From Pseudomonadota bacterium (GTDB lineage: Bacteria > Pseudomonadota > Alphaproteobacteria > Acetobacterales > Acetobacteraceae), in the NCBI GenBank assembly GCA_021805565.1, contig JAJZFA010000003.1:91723-155722 (forward strand): a DNA stretch of 64,000 nt, in the 5' to 3' direction. The position numbers were made by a program, and so were the translations under genes. This document shows, piece by piece, positions 1-9,052 of this stretch (its first letter is position 1; every line of letters begins with the position of its first letter). The notes under the pieces were generated by a model, which was not told where the DNA came from, did no database searches, and worked only from the letters and a program-made list of their open reading frames with translations.

Positions 1-2
1 CC

Positions 3-299
3 GGTGTCCGCATGCCGGCCAGCCGCACAGATCCTGGCCATCCATGGGTTCGCTGGGCTGCCGCCAGCATGGAAAAAACGCTGCACACGCACGTCCAGAT
101 CATTCCCAATTCGTCCGGCGGGCTGCCGGGGGATGTGTTTGTGGATTACCTCGGTGTGCCGCTGGTATGGATCCCGCACAGCTACAACGGCTGCCAGCAG
201 CATGGCCCCAACGAACACCTGCCGATTGCATCCGCCAGGGAGGGTCTGGCTGCCTTCGCGGGCCTGTGGTGGGACCTGGGCGAACCGGGCACGCCGTAA
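3..299 (+). CDS. M20-family metallopeptidase/amidohydrolase, C-terminal fragment (5' cut by window edge)
   Basis: The frame is open from the window edge and ends at TAA 297-299, giving about 98 residues. The run GGLPGDVFVDYLGVP, then IPHSYNGCQQHGPNEHL, is the characteristic C-terminus of M20 dipeptidases and acyl-amino-acid hydrolases. The final His of QHGPNEH belongs to the second metal-binding half of the catalytic domain. Members are cytosolic di-zinc hydrolases of peptides or N-acyl amino acids; the substrate cannot be told from this piece. The stop codon directly abuts dispersed repeat copy A, so the native C-terminus may have been trimmed there. The start lies outside the window. Confidence 0.8.
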   Translation, partial: GVRMPASRTDPGHPWVRWAAASMEKTLHTHVQIIPNSSGGLPGDVFVDYLGVPLVWIPHSYNGCQQHGPNEHLPIASAREGLAAFAGLWWDLGEPGTP

Positions 300-412
300 G
301 GCAACGCTGGCAAATAAGTGCGTCGGCACGCCAGCAAAGTTGCCGTGCAAAACCTGAGCTTGGGGATTGCCCGACGCTGCCGCTCGTAGCGATTATTGTA
401 GAGCAATTCCTG
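298..412 (+). repeat. Dispersed two-hairpin repeat, copy A (tail class I)
   Basis: Copy A of a family with six copies in the window. The first hairpin has three perfectly paired segments: GGCAAC 300-305 with GTTGCC 339-344, GCTGGC 306-311 with GCCAGC 330-335, and GTGC 318-321 with GCAC 326-329 around a GTCG loop. A second imperfect hairpin pairs about 367-375 with 398-406. The repeat starts at the stop codon of the M20 peptidase and ends about 25 bp from the stop of the convergent dehydrogenase gene. Confidence 0.8.
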
Positions 413-436
413 AGGGCGGCACCGGCACGCCCTGCG

Positions 437-1480
437 TCAGCAGACCGAACTGACCCGCTGCACCAGCGCCTTGGCGAAATCGCCGGTGGACGCCGAACCG
501 CCCAGATCGCCGGTGCGAATGTTGTCCTGGTTCAGCACCCGGTCGATCGCCGAACGTAACAGGGTCGCGTGGCCGGTCAGGCCGACATGATCCAGCATCA
601 GCCCAGCGGCCAGCAGCAGCGCCGTCGGGTTCGCCAGGCCCTTGCCGGCGATGTCGGGGGCCGATCCGTGAACAGCCTCGAAGATCGCGGCTTTTTCGCC
701 GATATTGGCGCCAGGCGCGGCGCCGAGGCCGCCAACCAGGCCGGCGATCAAATCGGACAGAATGTCGCCGAACAGGTTCGTCGTCACGATTACATCGAAT
801 TGCCAGGGATTCAGCACCAACTGCATGGCGCAGGCATCGACGATCCGGTCGTCGCATTCGATCCGGCCGGCATAGTCCTTGGCGATCTCCCGTCCCGCTT
901 CCAGGAACACGCCGGTCAGCGCCTTCAGGACATTTGCCTTATGAACCAGCGTGACCTTTTTGCGCCCCAGTTTCGCCGCGTGTTCGAAGGCATAGCGCAC
1001 GATCCGCCGCGACCCGTCGCGGGTGTTCACGCCAGACGAGATCGCAACGGCGTGCGGGTCGTCGCCGATGGGGATGTAATGCTCGAACGCCACGTACAGG
1101 CCTTCCAGGTTTTCGCGTATTAGGATCAGATCGATATTGTCGAACCGTCCGCCTGGAACCAGCGTATGGGCCGGGCGCAAATTGGCGAACAGATGAAATT
1201 CTTCCCGCAGGCGCACGTTAACCGACCTGAAGCCGCCACCGACCGGAGTAGTCAGCGGGCCTTTCAGCGCTAGTCCGGTACGGCGGATGCTGTCCAGCGT
1301 GGCGGCCGGCAGCGGGTCCCCGCCCGCCGCGATGCCGGCCAAACCACCGGTTTGGCGATCCCAGGCGAACGGAGCACCCAGCGCATCGAGCACCTGAACA
1401 ACCGCTTCCACGATCTCGGGACCGATGCCGTCGCCTGGGATTAGGGTGGCGGGGATTTTATTGGTGGTCTGATTGCTCAT
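437..1480 (-). CDS. NAD-dependent isocitrate / isopropylmalate-family dehydrogenase
   Basis: This 347-residue protein belongs to the metal-dependent beta-decarboxylating dehydrogenases (isocitrate, isopropylmalate, homoisocitrate). Visible family motifs are [10 protein letters not shown] at residues 14-23, the substrate-binding Arg/Asn stretch around [22 protein letters not shown], and the metal-binding [10 protein letters not shown] followed by [16 protein letters not shown]. The length fits NAD-type isocitrate dehydrogenase (citric acid cycle, isocitrate to 2-oxoglutarate plus CO2), the form common in acetic acid bacteria. Isopropylmalate dehydrogenase is less likely because no leu genes are nearby, but specificity cannot be fixed by eye. 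It is a single minus-strand gene convergent with the M20 peptidase. The last four codons (SSVC) lie near repeat A and may not be ancestral. Confidence 0.85.
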   Translation of the reverse strand: MSNQTTNKIPATLIPGDGIGPEIVEAVVQVLDALGAPFAWDRQTGGLAGIAAGGDPLPAATLDSIRRTGLALKGPLTTPVGGGFRSVNVRLREEFHLFANLRPAHTLVPGGRFDNIDLILIRENLEGLYVAFEHYIPIGDDPHAVAISSGVNTRDGSRRIVRYAFEHAAKLGRKKVTLVHKANVLKALTGVFLEAGREIAKDYAGRIECDDRIVDACAMQLVLNPWQFDVIVTTNLFGDILSDLIAGLVGGLGAAPGANIGEKAAIFEAVHGSAPDIAGKGLANPTALLLAAGLMLDHVGLTGHATLLRSAIDRVLNQDNIRTGDLGGSASTGDFAKALVQRVSSVC

Positions 1481-1916
1481 GCGCGGTCTCGTCGTCCGGT
1501 GTCTGTTGCGAACCGGGTTATAGGCTGGGCCAGGGACGGACGATACAGACCCGAGGCACCGATCCGGCGCCCTTAGGCACCGTGGCGCAAAATGGCCGAT
1601 TTGCAGGGATGCGCCAATGCGCTGGGATTTGCGGGACCATTTGGCGGTGCGATGGGGGACACCGCTCTTCTTGGTTGGGGCACAACCTACACCGGGTGCA
1701 ATCTGGCGGGCGCCGCCGTTGAGGTTCGTATCGAGAATTTCACCGGCCCGCCCAGCGCCGCGGCCAGCAATGCAAGCCGGCCCGGCAAGCCTGGCATCGT
1801 CATTCTAACCGCGGTCTTGTAATACCGGGGGCATCGGTGCCGGCGCCGCGGCGGTTCTGCCTGACCGGCGAATTCCGCACATTGCGGCAGCCCGCGCCAT
1901 CCGCCTCCATGGCACA
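1481..1916. other. Intergenic, no supportable gene
   Basis: A 436-bp stretch between the dehydrogenase start and the MBL hydrolase stop. A 76-codon plus-strand frame (1592-1822) exists, but it shows no recognisable motif or convincing ribosome site, and overlapping frames are equally open, so no gene is called. It should contain the promoter of the minus-strand dehydrogenase. Confidence 0.5.
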
Positions 1917-2708
1917 TCATCCGATTTCCAGCACCATGCCGTCGTAACCGGCCTCGACACCGGGCGGCAGATTGGCCTGCATCCAGGCCCAGTCCATCTC
2001 GGTCCCCATATGGGTCAGCACGGTGCGGCGCGGCTTTAGCCGGCGGGTCCAGCCAAGGACCTTATCCAGGTCCGCGTGGGTCCAGTGCGGCCCGTGACGC
2101 AGAAAACAGCCCACCACCCAGGTATCCACCCCAGACAGCGCGGCGAACGCATCGTCGTTCAGCTCCACGACATCGGTGGAATAGGCGAACGGCCCGAACC
2201 GCAATCCAAGCGTCTCGACCTTGCCGTGGCTTTGGGCAAACACCCGAACCGCGCAGCCGGCGGCGCCGAAGAGATCGCCGGGCAGAACGGTCCTTGCTTC
2301 CAGAACGGGGCGATAGAAGTGCGGCGGTTCCCAGGGCCGGAACGCATATCCGAACCGCTTCACGATCTCGGCCAGCGTCTCGGCCGTGGCGAAGGCGGGC
2401 AAAGGCCGGTTGGCGATCCGGTTCAGGATGCGGACATCGTCGATCCCCGTGATATGATCCGCATGCGCATGGGTGAACAGCACGGCATCGACGCCCGGTA
2501 TCCGGCAATCCAGCAACTGGTTCCGCATATCCGGCGAGGTATCGACCAACAGCCGCCGGTTTGCGGTGTTTTCGATCACGATCGACGATCGCGTCCGGCG
2601 GTTCCGCGGCTCCGCCGGATCGCATTCGCCCCAGTTTCCGCTGCCGTCGGCGCCGCCGATCATCGGCACCCCGGCGGACCCGCCGGTTCCCAGCAGCGTC
2701 ACCTTCAT
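1917..2708 (-). CDS. MBL-fold metal-dependent hydrolase (PhnP/RNase Z-like)
   Basis: A 263-residue metallo-beta-lactamase-fold hydrolase. It begins MKVTLLGTGGSAGVP, the usual N-terminal strand of PhnP/RNase Z-like members, and carries the metal motif HAHADH at residues 80-85 (within FTHAHADHITGIDD). Later His/Asp residues in STDVVELNDD and LTHMGTEMD are candidate remaining ligands. These proteins are cytosolic hydrolases, often phosphodiesterases; the substrate is unknown. The start overlaps the tatD stop by 4 bp (2705-2708), so it is translationally coupled as the last gene of the metG-tatD-MBL run, an order widely conserved in alphaproteobacteria. Confidence 0.88.
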   Translation of the reverse strand: MKVTLLGTGGSAGVPMIGGADGSGNWGECDPAEPRNRRTRSSIVIENTANRRLLVDTSPDMRNQLLDCRIPGVDAVLFTHAHADHITGIDDVRILNRIANRPLPAFATAETLAEIVKRFGYAFRPWEPPHFYRPVLEARTVLPGDLFGAAGCAVRVFAQSHGKVETLGLRFGPFAYSTDVVELNDDAFAALSGVDTWVVGCFLRHGPHWTHADLDKVLGWTRRLKPRRTVLTHMGTEMDWAWMQANLPPGVEAGYDGMVLEIG

Positions 2709-3481
2709 GCGGCGGCTTTCCGGAACAGGCGGCGGAAATTGTCCGTGGTCAGTTTGGCCAGGGCGTCCGGCGTCATGTCGCGCACCCCGGCCAATACCGT
2801 GGCCGTATGGGCCACCCAGGCCGGTTCGTTGCGCTTGCCGCGAAACGGTACCGGGGCCAGATATGGCGCATCGGTTTCCACTAAAAGCCGGTCCGGCGGC
2901 ACGTCTCGGGCGATGTCTCGCAATTCGGCCGACCGGGGAAACGTCAGGATGCCGGAGAAACTGAGATACCCGCCCATCGCCAGCGCCGCCTCCGCCAGCC
3001 GGCGGGTCGAGCTGAAGCAGTGCAGCAGAAAGTCGAACGCCCCTTTTCTGTCGCGCTCATCCTGTAAAATCGACGCGATATCGTCGTCGGCATCGCGCGC
3101 GTGAATGCACAGAGGCACGCCAGCCAACCGGGCGGCCTGGATGTGGACGCGGAAGTTCTCCGCTTGGATGTCGCGCGGGGACTTGTCGTAAAAATAATCC
3201 AGCCCGGATTCGCCGATCCCGATCACCCTGGGATGCTGGGCCAGGGCCGCCAGGGTCTCCGGCATTGGGATAGGCGCCTCGGCGGCATGATGCGGATGCA
3301 CGCCGACGGTGCACCACAGATTGGCGCGCGCCTCGGTCATCGGCGGCAGCCGTCCGGACTGCGCCAGGGTGGTGCCGATCGTGACCATCTCGCCCACGCC
3401 GGCCGCCTTCGCCCGAGCCAGAACAGCGGGCAGTTCGGTGTCGGTGAAATAGTCCAGGTGGCAGTGGCTATCGATCAGCAT
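2705..3481 (-). CDS. tatD: TatD-family metal-dependent deoxyribonuclease
   Basis: A 258-residue TatD hydrolase. It begins MLIDSHCHLDYF with the first two metal-binding His residues at 6 and 8. It continues with GVHPHHA, IGIGESGLDYFYDKSP (metal-bridging Glu), CIHARDADDD, LHCFSS and VETDAPYLAP, the typical ligand and active-site blocks of TatD 3'-5' DNA exonucleases. The start was chosen because its ATG shares a base with the metG stop (ATG 3479-3481, stop 3481-3483); a longer upstream frame is only a shadow of metG. It overlaps the MBL gene by 4 bp downstream. Likely a cytosolic nuclease active in DNA repair or degradation, co-translated with metG. Confidence 0.92.
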   Translation of the reverse strand: MLIDSHCHLDYFTDTELPAVLARAKAAGVGEMVTIGTTLAQSGRLPPMTEARANLWCTVGVHPHHAAEAPIPMPETLAALAQHPRVIGIGESGLDYFYDKSPRDIQAENFRVHIQAARLAGVPLCIHARDADDDIASILQDERDRKGAFDFLLHCFSSTRRLAEAALAMGGYLSFSGILTFPRSAELRDIARDVPPDRLLVETDAPYLAPVPFRGKRNEPAWVAHTATVLAGVRDMTPDALAKLTTDNFRRLFRKAAA

Positions 3482-5016
3482 CAGGCGGCGGGCTCCACAT
3501 ACCTCGGAAATACGCCTTGCGGCAACGGCAACATTTCCCCATCGGCCAACGGATTGGCCAGCGTCGCAAACCCGCGCGGGCCGGGCGGCACGCCGAGCTG
3601 ATCCAGCATTCGCTCCATGCTGGCGGGCATGAACGGTTGCAGCAGCGTGGCGACCACGCGGACGGTGTCGATCAGCACCCGCAGCACGGCACCCATCCGC
3701 GCTTTGTCCGTCTTGTTCAGCGCCCACGGCGCCTGCCGGTCGATATATCCGTTGGCTAATCGTATCGTTTTCCAGATATCCTCCAGCCCGTCGTGAAAGG
3801 TCTGCCGGTCGATATGTGTACGAACCAGGCCCAGCAGCGCGTCGGCGGCCCCCAGCAGCGCGCTGTCGTCGCCGGTCGCCGGACCGCGAGGCGGCAGCAT
3901 ACCACCGCAATTCCGGGCGACCAACGACAGCGTCCGCTGCGCCAAGTTGCCCAGATCGTTGGCGAGATCGACGTTGATCCGGCTGATGATGGCGGCATGG
4001 CTCAACGAACCGTCGGCCCCGAACGGCTTTTCCCGCAGCAGGAAATAGCGAATCTGGTCCAGGCCGAAAATCGCCGCCAGTTGGCGCGGTTCCACCACGT
4101 TGCCAAGGGACTTCGACATCTTTTCGCCATCCATCAGCCACCAGCCGTTGGACGTGACTCGCCTGGGCGGCGGCAATCCGGCCGCCATGACAAAGGCCGG
4201 CCAATAGACCGCATGAAACCGGATGATGTCCTTGCCCACGAAATGCACGTCGGCCGGCCATAAATGCCAGCGAGCGGCGTTTTCGTCCGGGAAGCCGCAG
4301 CCGGTAAGGTAGTTGTTCAGCGCGTCCAGCCAGACATACATGACGTGTCCAGGCGCGTCCGGCACCGGAATGCCCCAGTTGAACGTGGTCCGGCTGACCG
4401 ACAGATCGAGCAGCCCGCCCTTGACGAAGCTCATGACTTCGTTGCGGCGCGAACTGGGCGCGATAAAGTCCGGGTTGTCTTCGTACAGTTGCAATAGCCG
4501 GTCCTGCCAGGCGGACAGCCGGAAGAAATACGATGGTTCCTTCACCCATTCCACGGGCGCCCCGCTGGGGGCGACGCGCGTCCCATCCGGACGCAGGGTC
4601 AGTTCCGATTCATCGTAGAATGCTTCATCCCGGATGGCGTACCAGCCTTCGTACTCGCCGAGGTAGATGTCGCCATTGGCCTCGATCCGTTTCCACAGTT
4701 CGGTGCAGGATATCTTGTGACGCTCTTCCGTGGTGCGGATCCAATCGTCGTACGACACGCCCATGGCATCGCTCATTGCCCTGAAATCGGCGGAAACCCG
4801 GTCGGTGAAGGTTTGCGGATCGACACCGGCATCGGCGGCGGCCTTTTCCACTTTCTGGCCGTGTTCGTCCGTGCCGGTCAGGAAGAACACATCGTAGCCG
4901 TCCAGGCGCTTGAACCGGGCCATCGCGTCGGCGGCGATGGAGGTATAGGCATGGCCGATATGCGGGGCCCCGTTCACGTAATAGATCGGCGTCGAGACGT
5001 AGCAGCGTTGGGTCAT
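3481..5016 (-). CDS. metG: Methionyl-tRNA synthetase
   Basis: The 511-residue class I aminoacyl-tRNA synthetase charges tRNA-Met with methionine in the cytosol. The HIGH signature is exact at residues 19-22 (GAPHIGHAY) and the second signature KMSKS is exact at 299-303 (DGEKMSKSLGN). The length matches the compact MetG2 form without the C-terminal tRNA-binding dimerisation domain found in E. coli. It is followed by tatD with a one-base overlap. In many alphaproteobacteria holB lies directly upstream; here a type IIG restriction-modification gene separates them, so metG transcription may now depend on a promoter in 5017-5209 or on read-through from that gene. Confidence 0.96.
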   Translation of the reverse strand: MTQRCYVSTPIYYVNGAPHIGHAYTSIAADAMARFKRLDGYDVFFLTGTDEHGQKVEKAAADAGVDPQTFTDRVSADFRAMSDAMGVSYDDWIRTTEERHKISCTELWKRIEANGDIYLGEYEGWYAIRDEAFYDESELTLRPDGTRVAPSGAPVEWVKEPSYFFRLSAWQDRLLQLYEDNPDFIAPSSRRNEVMSFVKGGLLDLSVSRTTFNWGIPVPDAPGHVMYVWLDALNNYLTGCGFPDENAARWHLWPADVHFVGKDIIRFHAVYWPAFVMAAGLPPPRRVTSNGWWLMDGEKMSKSLGNVVEPRQLAAIFGLDQIRYFLLREKPFGADGSLSHAAIISRINVDLANDLGNLAQRTLSLVARNCGGMLPPRGPATGDDSALLGAADALLGLVRTHIDRQTFHDGLEDIWKTIRLANGYIDRQAPWALNKTDKARMGAVLRVLIDTVRVVATLLQPFMPASMERMLDQLGVPPGPRGFATLANPLADGEMLPLPQGVFPRYVEPAA

Positions 5017-5209
5017 GGGTCTTCTTCAAACGTATCGTGCCGGAGCAACGGGGAGTCGTTCTCCAGGTTCAGGCGCGGCGTCCGGGTTCGGCATGGTCCA
5101 GAACCGTTCCGGCGCCTTATAACGTGCCTGGGCGCCCCGGCCTACCGCGCTGCCAAATCGGTTTGCGCCACGGGCCGGGGATCGCGGCAAAGTGGACGTC
5201 CCGGACCGG

Positions 5210-8200
5210 TTAACGCGACGAGCTTTCGCGATTCTGAGGAAAGGGGCCGATGATTTCAACCGGCGGATGCGGGACGGCCTCGAAAAGCGGCGTGATCAGT
5301 GCGTCGATTGCCGCCCGATGCCCCAGAATATCTTGCTCGCGGGCGAGCGCCGCCCTTTCACCCGCCAACAACGCCCGTTCGGCCGATGCTGCATCGACTG
5401 GACGAAGCGGTATCGGGACAGCGCCTGCGTCCAGCACCTGTAGGGTGTTAGCCCCCTGGGCGCTCAATACGCGCAGCAGAAAATCGGCAGCCGCATCGTC
5501 AGTACCGGCGGCAAGCCGGGCGGCAACGCGCTGTCCAGACACGAACACCTCCCCTTCGCGCCGCAGTGCGGAGCAGCGGGCCGTTGGACGTTCGATGGTC
5601 AGGCCCCATCGCGCGCGGGCGATCCCGAACGCCGCCTGCTGCGTGCCGGGCACAACCGTGGGAGGCGACCGCCAGCCTTGCGCCAGCCGTTGCCATCCCG
5701 ACGCGAGCAGGCCGGCAAGTGCTCGGCCTTCGGTTCGTGCCGCGCTGGCGGCTTCGCCAACCGCGCGACCAGTTGCCGGTTCGGGCACCGGGATTGGTTG
5801 ATCGGCGTAATCGTTAGGTTGGGACCGGCCGGCGATCGACGTCGCGGCGCGACCAATCATAATCGTTGCCCACGCGCTGCTGTTGAACAGTCCGGCAAGA
5901 AACGGCAAGGGATACAACGGAGACAAAATCTCCATTTCAGAGCGCGGACGACCGACATCTTGTTCACGCTCTGTCAGTGCGCGATTTCGGACACCGGACA
6001 GTGAGTGCCATGGCAGAAACTGGAAAACGGAATGATTGCAGACGAGGTAACCCAGCGGATCGAGTGTACCATCATCATGTACCACGCTACCGAATTCGCC
6101 GGCCATCAGTTTATCCCGGTCGTACAATTCCGGAAATGTCGGACGGCGGATCAATGCCGGGACGCGGGCCGTGCCGTATTCCAGATAGCGAACCCTCATC
6201 GCCGCGAAGGGAAAATCCGCCATATCCGCGTTGGGCAGGCGCAAATCCTCGCTACCGATATAGGGCCTCGGATGCGTGGCGTCCGGCCTGTCCGCGAGGA
6301 GGTCATCGAGCCTGAACTGGCCTTTAGCCAATCGTTCGTGCGCGTTCAGGACCATGCCGACCGAAACATAACAGATGTGCTTTATCGCATGAGCGGTTAC
6401 GCCCACGGGTACCCGCAAGGCGGGTAGAACCGGCCGGAAAACCTCGGCGCCGTATGCGGTCTGCGAGAGCGTCTGCCGGCGTTCCGCCATCGGCGGCGCG
6501 TCGGCGTGCCACTCGCGCAATGTCATGCCATCGGCGGCTGGCGGCGTGGGGTCGGCGATCAGGATGGTATTGCGTACAACAGCATCGGCAAAAATCTTCA
6601 CGCGCGGTTCGAAGAAATGCACCTCCCGCACCGTAGCGGTTTCCGCCAGATGGCGACGCAACCTGCCGGCGTAAAGAACAGTCTCGAGGGCGTTGCTCAC
6701 GATCATACCAAGCCTGCCGTCCGGGCGACGGAGCAGATGCAGGCCAAGGGCGATGAAAGGAATGAACAGATCCCATTTCTGCGTCAGGATGCCCATCGGT
6801 TCGAGAACGGGGTGGTGTTCGACCTGCCGCCGGTAGCGGAGTAGTCCTTCGGCCCCCTCATCGGCACGGACATAGGGTGGGTTGCCGACAACCGCGTCGA
6901 AGCCGGCAGCGAAGGCGCCAAGCGCCGATTTGGCCTGTTCTTCGTCTGGCAGGTCGTCTGCCTCGGACGGATCGAGGCCCATTTCCATGATCGCCCGGGC
7001 GGCGGGCAGCACGCGAAGCGCATCGGTTGCATAGATGCGAAAACGTTCGAGCCTGCCCGATTCGCCGTGCCGGTGTGCGTGGGCAACCAAATCCAGCACC
7101 TGCACCAGCAGATTGATTTCCGCCAGGGCACAGGCAAAGGGGTTAAGGTCGAACCCAATCAAGCCGTCGCGCAGAGAATCCAGCACGGCCTGAACCCGTT
7201 CGGGTGGAATTTCCGCGTGGCCCTCGGCACGGGCCTGCGCGCGGTGCGCTTCGACGGCCCGGCGCGCGGCCTCTACCAAAAAGGCGCCAGAGCCGCAGGC
7301 AGGGTCGAGCAAACGCGCGCCAACGGTCGCCGCACCCGACCAACCGACGCGATCCAGGATGAACGCGACAACACTGCGCGGCGTATAGTACATGCCTTGT
7401 TCGTGCTTATGACGCTCGTTTACGAAGCGGCCGTAAATCGTGCCCACGATGTCGCGGTCCATCGCTGACAGGTCGAAGCCGGCCAGGCGGTGCAAGACGC
7501 GAATGACCGTAATCCGGTCTGGCACATACCAATCGAACACGCGGTGATCGTCGAAGAAGTGGGCGTAGGTGGCTTGAGCGTTCTCATACGCGATTTCCAG
7601 CAGGCGTGCCGTGCTGCGGCCCCGGGCGAGGCTGAAGTAATGCGGTTCGACCTTATGGAACCACAGTGCGGCGCCGCCATTGGTAAAGACACGCGGTGTC
7701 AGCCCTTTGTCTTCCAACACCCGGACCATGAGCATACGGACGACAACAAGATAGGCCGTCTGGGCAAAGTATTCGTCGCGCACTTTCTCCGGGGCGGCGC
7801 CGGTCAAAAGCAATGTTCCTACCGCCGCCTGCCATCGTTCGAAGGCTTCAACAGCCTGAACGCCGGCAAGGTGGCGGTCACGCGACCGGGTGACATGGCG
7901 GCTGTATCGCACCGCGAAAGCACGCGCTTCGGCCGCCGCGCGGGAAAGTGCATCGGCACCGTTGCCGGCACGCCCCGAAACTTCGACGCGAATCAGGGCG
8001 GCGATGCTGTCGATTTCAGTATCCGGCAGATCGCCGCGCATGGCCCGGTACAGGCGTTCGCGCAGGTCGCTCCGGCTTTCAACCGAAGCGCGCGGCCAAA
8101 GCGCCAGCATTCCGTCAGCATGCTGGCTGATAATGTCGTCGGCCGCCGCCGCCGAACCGGGTGCCCGCCTGATCTCCGTTCGGAACGTGTCGTTTTCGGC

Positions 8201-8968
8201 CTGCCGGACAGCAAACTGGACAGCAACATCCTCCCGCAACTCGCCTATCAGCTCCTGAACCACTTGCACCAGATGATCTGGGGCGTCGTGCGCATCGATC
8301 ATCGGAATGCGGGTCTGACCGTGCTTCCAGCTAGTTCCGTCGATCCGATGAGGATTGCCCTCCCGGTCGAGCGTTAGATCTTCGATCAAACGAGTGGCAC
8401 CCTCGAACGCCGGCCGGCCATAACGGCGCAAGAGAACAGCCAGCGCGTCACGATTCATCTGCGGCAGCGCATCCCAGCCGGTTTGGCCGGCGGCCTGTAT
8501 GTCTTCGCCGCGCCAGAAACGGATAGCGGCGTGCAACGCCACCTGTAGCGTGGCGGCGTTGACGGGACCGGTATCGTCATAACCCAGGATGCGTTCGCCG
8601 TTGACCAAAAGCCCCCGCGGGCAGCGAAACGCCGCCATATAGCCGCCAAGCTGGGGGTAATGGGATTCGAGACGATGTTCGGTCGAGGTTTTGTCCTCGA
8701 CGATGAAACAACACCCCGGAAAATCGCGTATGGTAATCGTAAAATCCGGCCGCAAATTATCCTTGATCGCGTTGTATGCAATCTCGGCCCCACCATAGCC
8801 AAGCGATTCGAGAAGGAGGCGGGTGACGCGGCTATCGATTATATTCGCTTCATCTCCGCCGCGTTCCTTTTCCGGCAGGGCGAGATAGGCGGTGAGCGAG
8901 CCTACCGAGTGGAAATCGTCGCGGGCGAGACGGCCAATGAAAGAGTCCGCAAAGTCCTTGGTCTCCAC
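5210..8968 (-). CDS. Type IIG restriction-modification protein (fused nuclease and N6-adenine methyltransferase)
   Basis: A 1252-residue single-chain restriction-modification enzyme. The N-terminus has a PD-(D/E)xK nuclease signature: RPDFTI with Asp75, then IVEDK with Glu91 and Lys93. The central gamma-class adenine methyltransferase has the SAM motif DPACGSG at 555-561 and the catalytic NPPY at 696-699 (VVGNPPYVRADEG). The C-terminal ~450 residues (YIGSEDLRLPN, PLPFLAGLFNSS, DYADQPIPVPEP) resemble target-recognition regions of Eco57I-type enzymes. It would both cut foreign DNA and methylate host sites, with no separate S or M subunit visible. It is complete with no internal stop. It sits, in the same orientation, between holB and metG, an unusual place that suggests acquisition as a defence gene. 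Confidence 0.9.
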   Translation of the reverse strand: METKDFADSFIGRLARDDFHSVGSLTAYLALPEKERGGDEANIIDSRVTRLLLESLGYGGAEIAYNAIKDNLRPDFTITIRDFPGCCFIVEDKTSTEHRLESHYPQLGGYMAAFRCPRGLLVNGERILGYDDTGPVNAATLQVALHAAIRFWRGEDIQAAGQTGWDALPQMNRDALAVLLRRYGRPAFEGATRLIEDLTLDREGNPHRIDGTSWKHGQTRIPMIDAHDAPDHLVQVVQELIGELREDVAVQFAVRQAENDTFRTEIRRAPGSAAAADDIISQHADGMLALWPRASVESRSDLRERLYRAMRGDLPDTEIDSIAALIRVEVSGRAGNGADALSRAAAEARAFAVRYSRHVTRSRDRHLAGVQAVEAFERWQAAVGTLLLTGAAPEKVRDEYFAQTAYLVVVRMLMVRVLEDKGLTPRVFTNGGAALWFHKVEPHYFSLARGRSTARLLEIAYENAQATYAHFFDDHRVFDWYVPDRITVIRVLHRLAGFDLSAMDRDIVGTIYGRFVNERHKHEQGMYYTPRSVVAFILDRVGWSGAATVGARLLDPACGSGAFLVEAARRAVEAHRAQARAEGHAEIPPERVQAVLDSLRDGLIGFDLNPFACALAEINLLVQVLDLVAHAHRHGESGRLERFRIYATDALRVLPAARAIMEMGLDPSEADDLPDEEQAKSALGAFAAGFDAVVGNPPYVRADEGAEGLLRYRRQVEHHPVLEPMGILTQKWDLFIPFIALGLHLLRRPDGRLGMIVSNALETVLYAGRLRRHLAETATVREVHFFEPRVKIFADAVVRNTILIADPTPPAADGMTLREWHADAPPMAERRQTLSQTAYGAEVFRPVLPALRVPVGVTAHAIKHICYVSVGMVLNAHERLAKGQFRLDDLLADRPDATHPRPYIGSEDLRLPNADMADFPFAAMRVRYLEYGTARVPALIRRPTFPELYDRDKLMAGEFGSVVHDDGTLDPLGYLVCNHSVFQFLPWHSLSGVRNRALTEREQDVGRPRSEMEILSPLYPLPFLAGLFNSSAWATIMIGRAATSIAGRSQPNDYADQPIPVPEPATGRAVGEAASAARTEGRALAGLLASGWQRLAQGWRSPPTVVPGTQQAAFGIARARWGLTIERPTARCSALRREGEVFVSGQRVAARLAAGTDDAAADFLLRVLSAQGANTLQVLDAGAVPIPLRPVDAASAERALLAGERAALAREQDILGHRAAIDALITPLFEAVPHPPVEIIGPFPQNRESSSR

Positions 8969-9052
8969 GGTTCCCCCTCAATACCCCGCCACGCCGGCAG
9001 TCGAATGCCGCATACATAAGCGGCCGTGCCAGAAATCGCCAGCAGGCCGCCT

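Noticed and set aside
298..412. Integron attC site as explanation of the dispersed repeat
   Set aside because: No integrase, no cassette array, copies in both orientations and scattered over 53 kb; the paired arms do not follow the attC R/L box layout.
1592..1822. 76-codon plus-strand open frame in the gap between the dehydrogenase and the MBL gene
   Set aside because: No motif, no convincing ribosome site, and overlapping frames are equally open, as expected in GC-rich DNA.
2076..3104. 342-codon plus-strand frame
   Set aside because: Antisense shadow of the MBL and tatD genes, whose family motifs are unambiguous.
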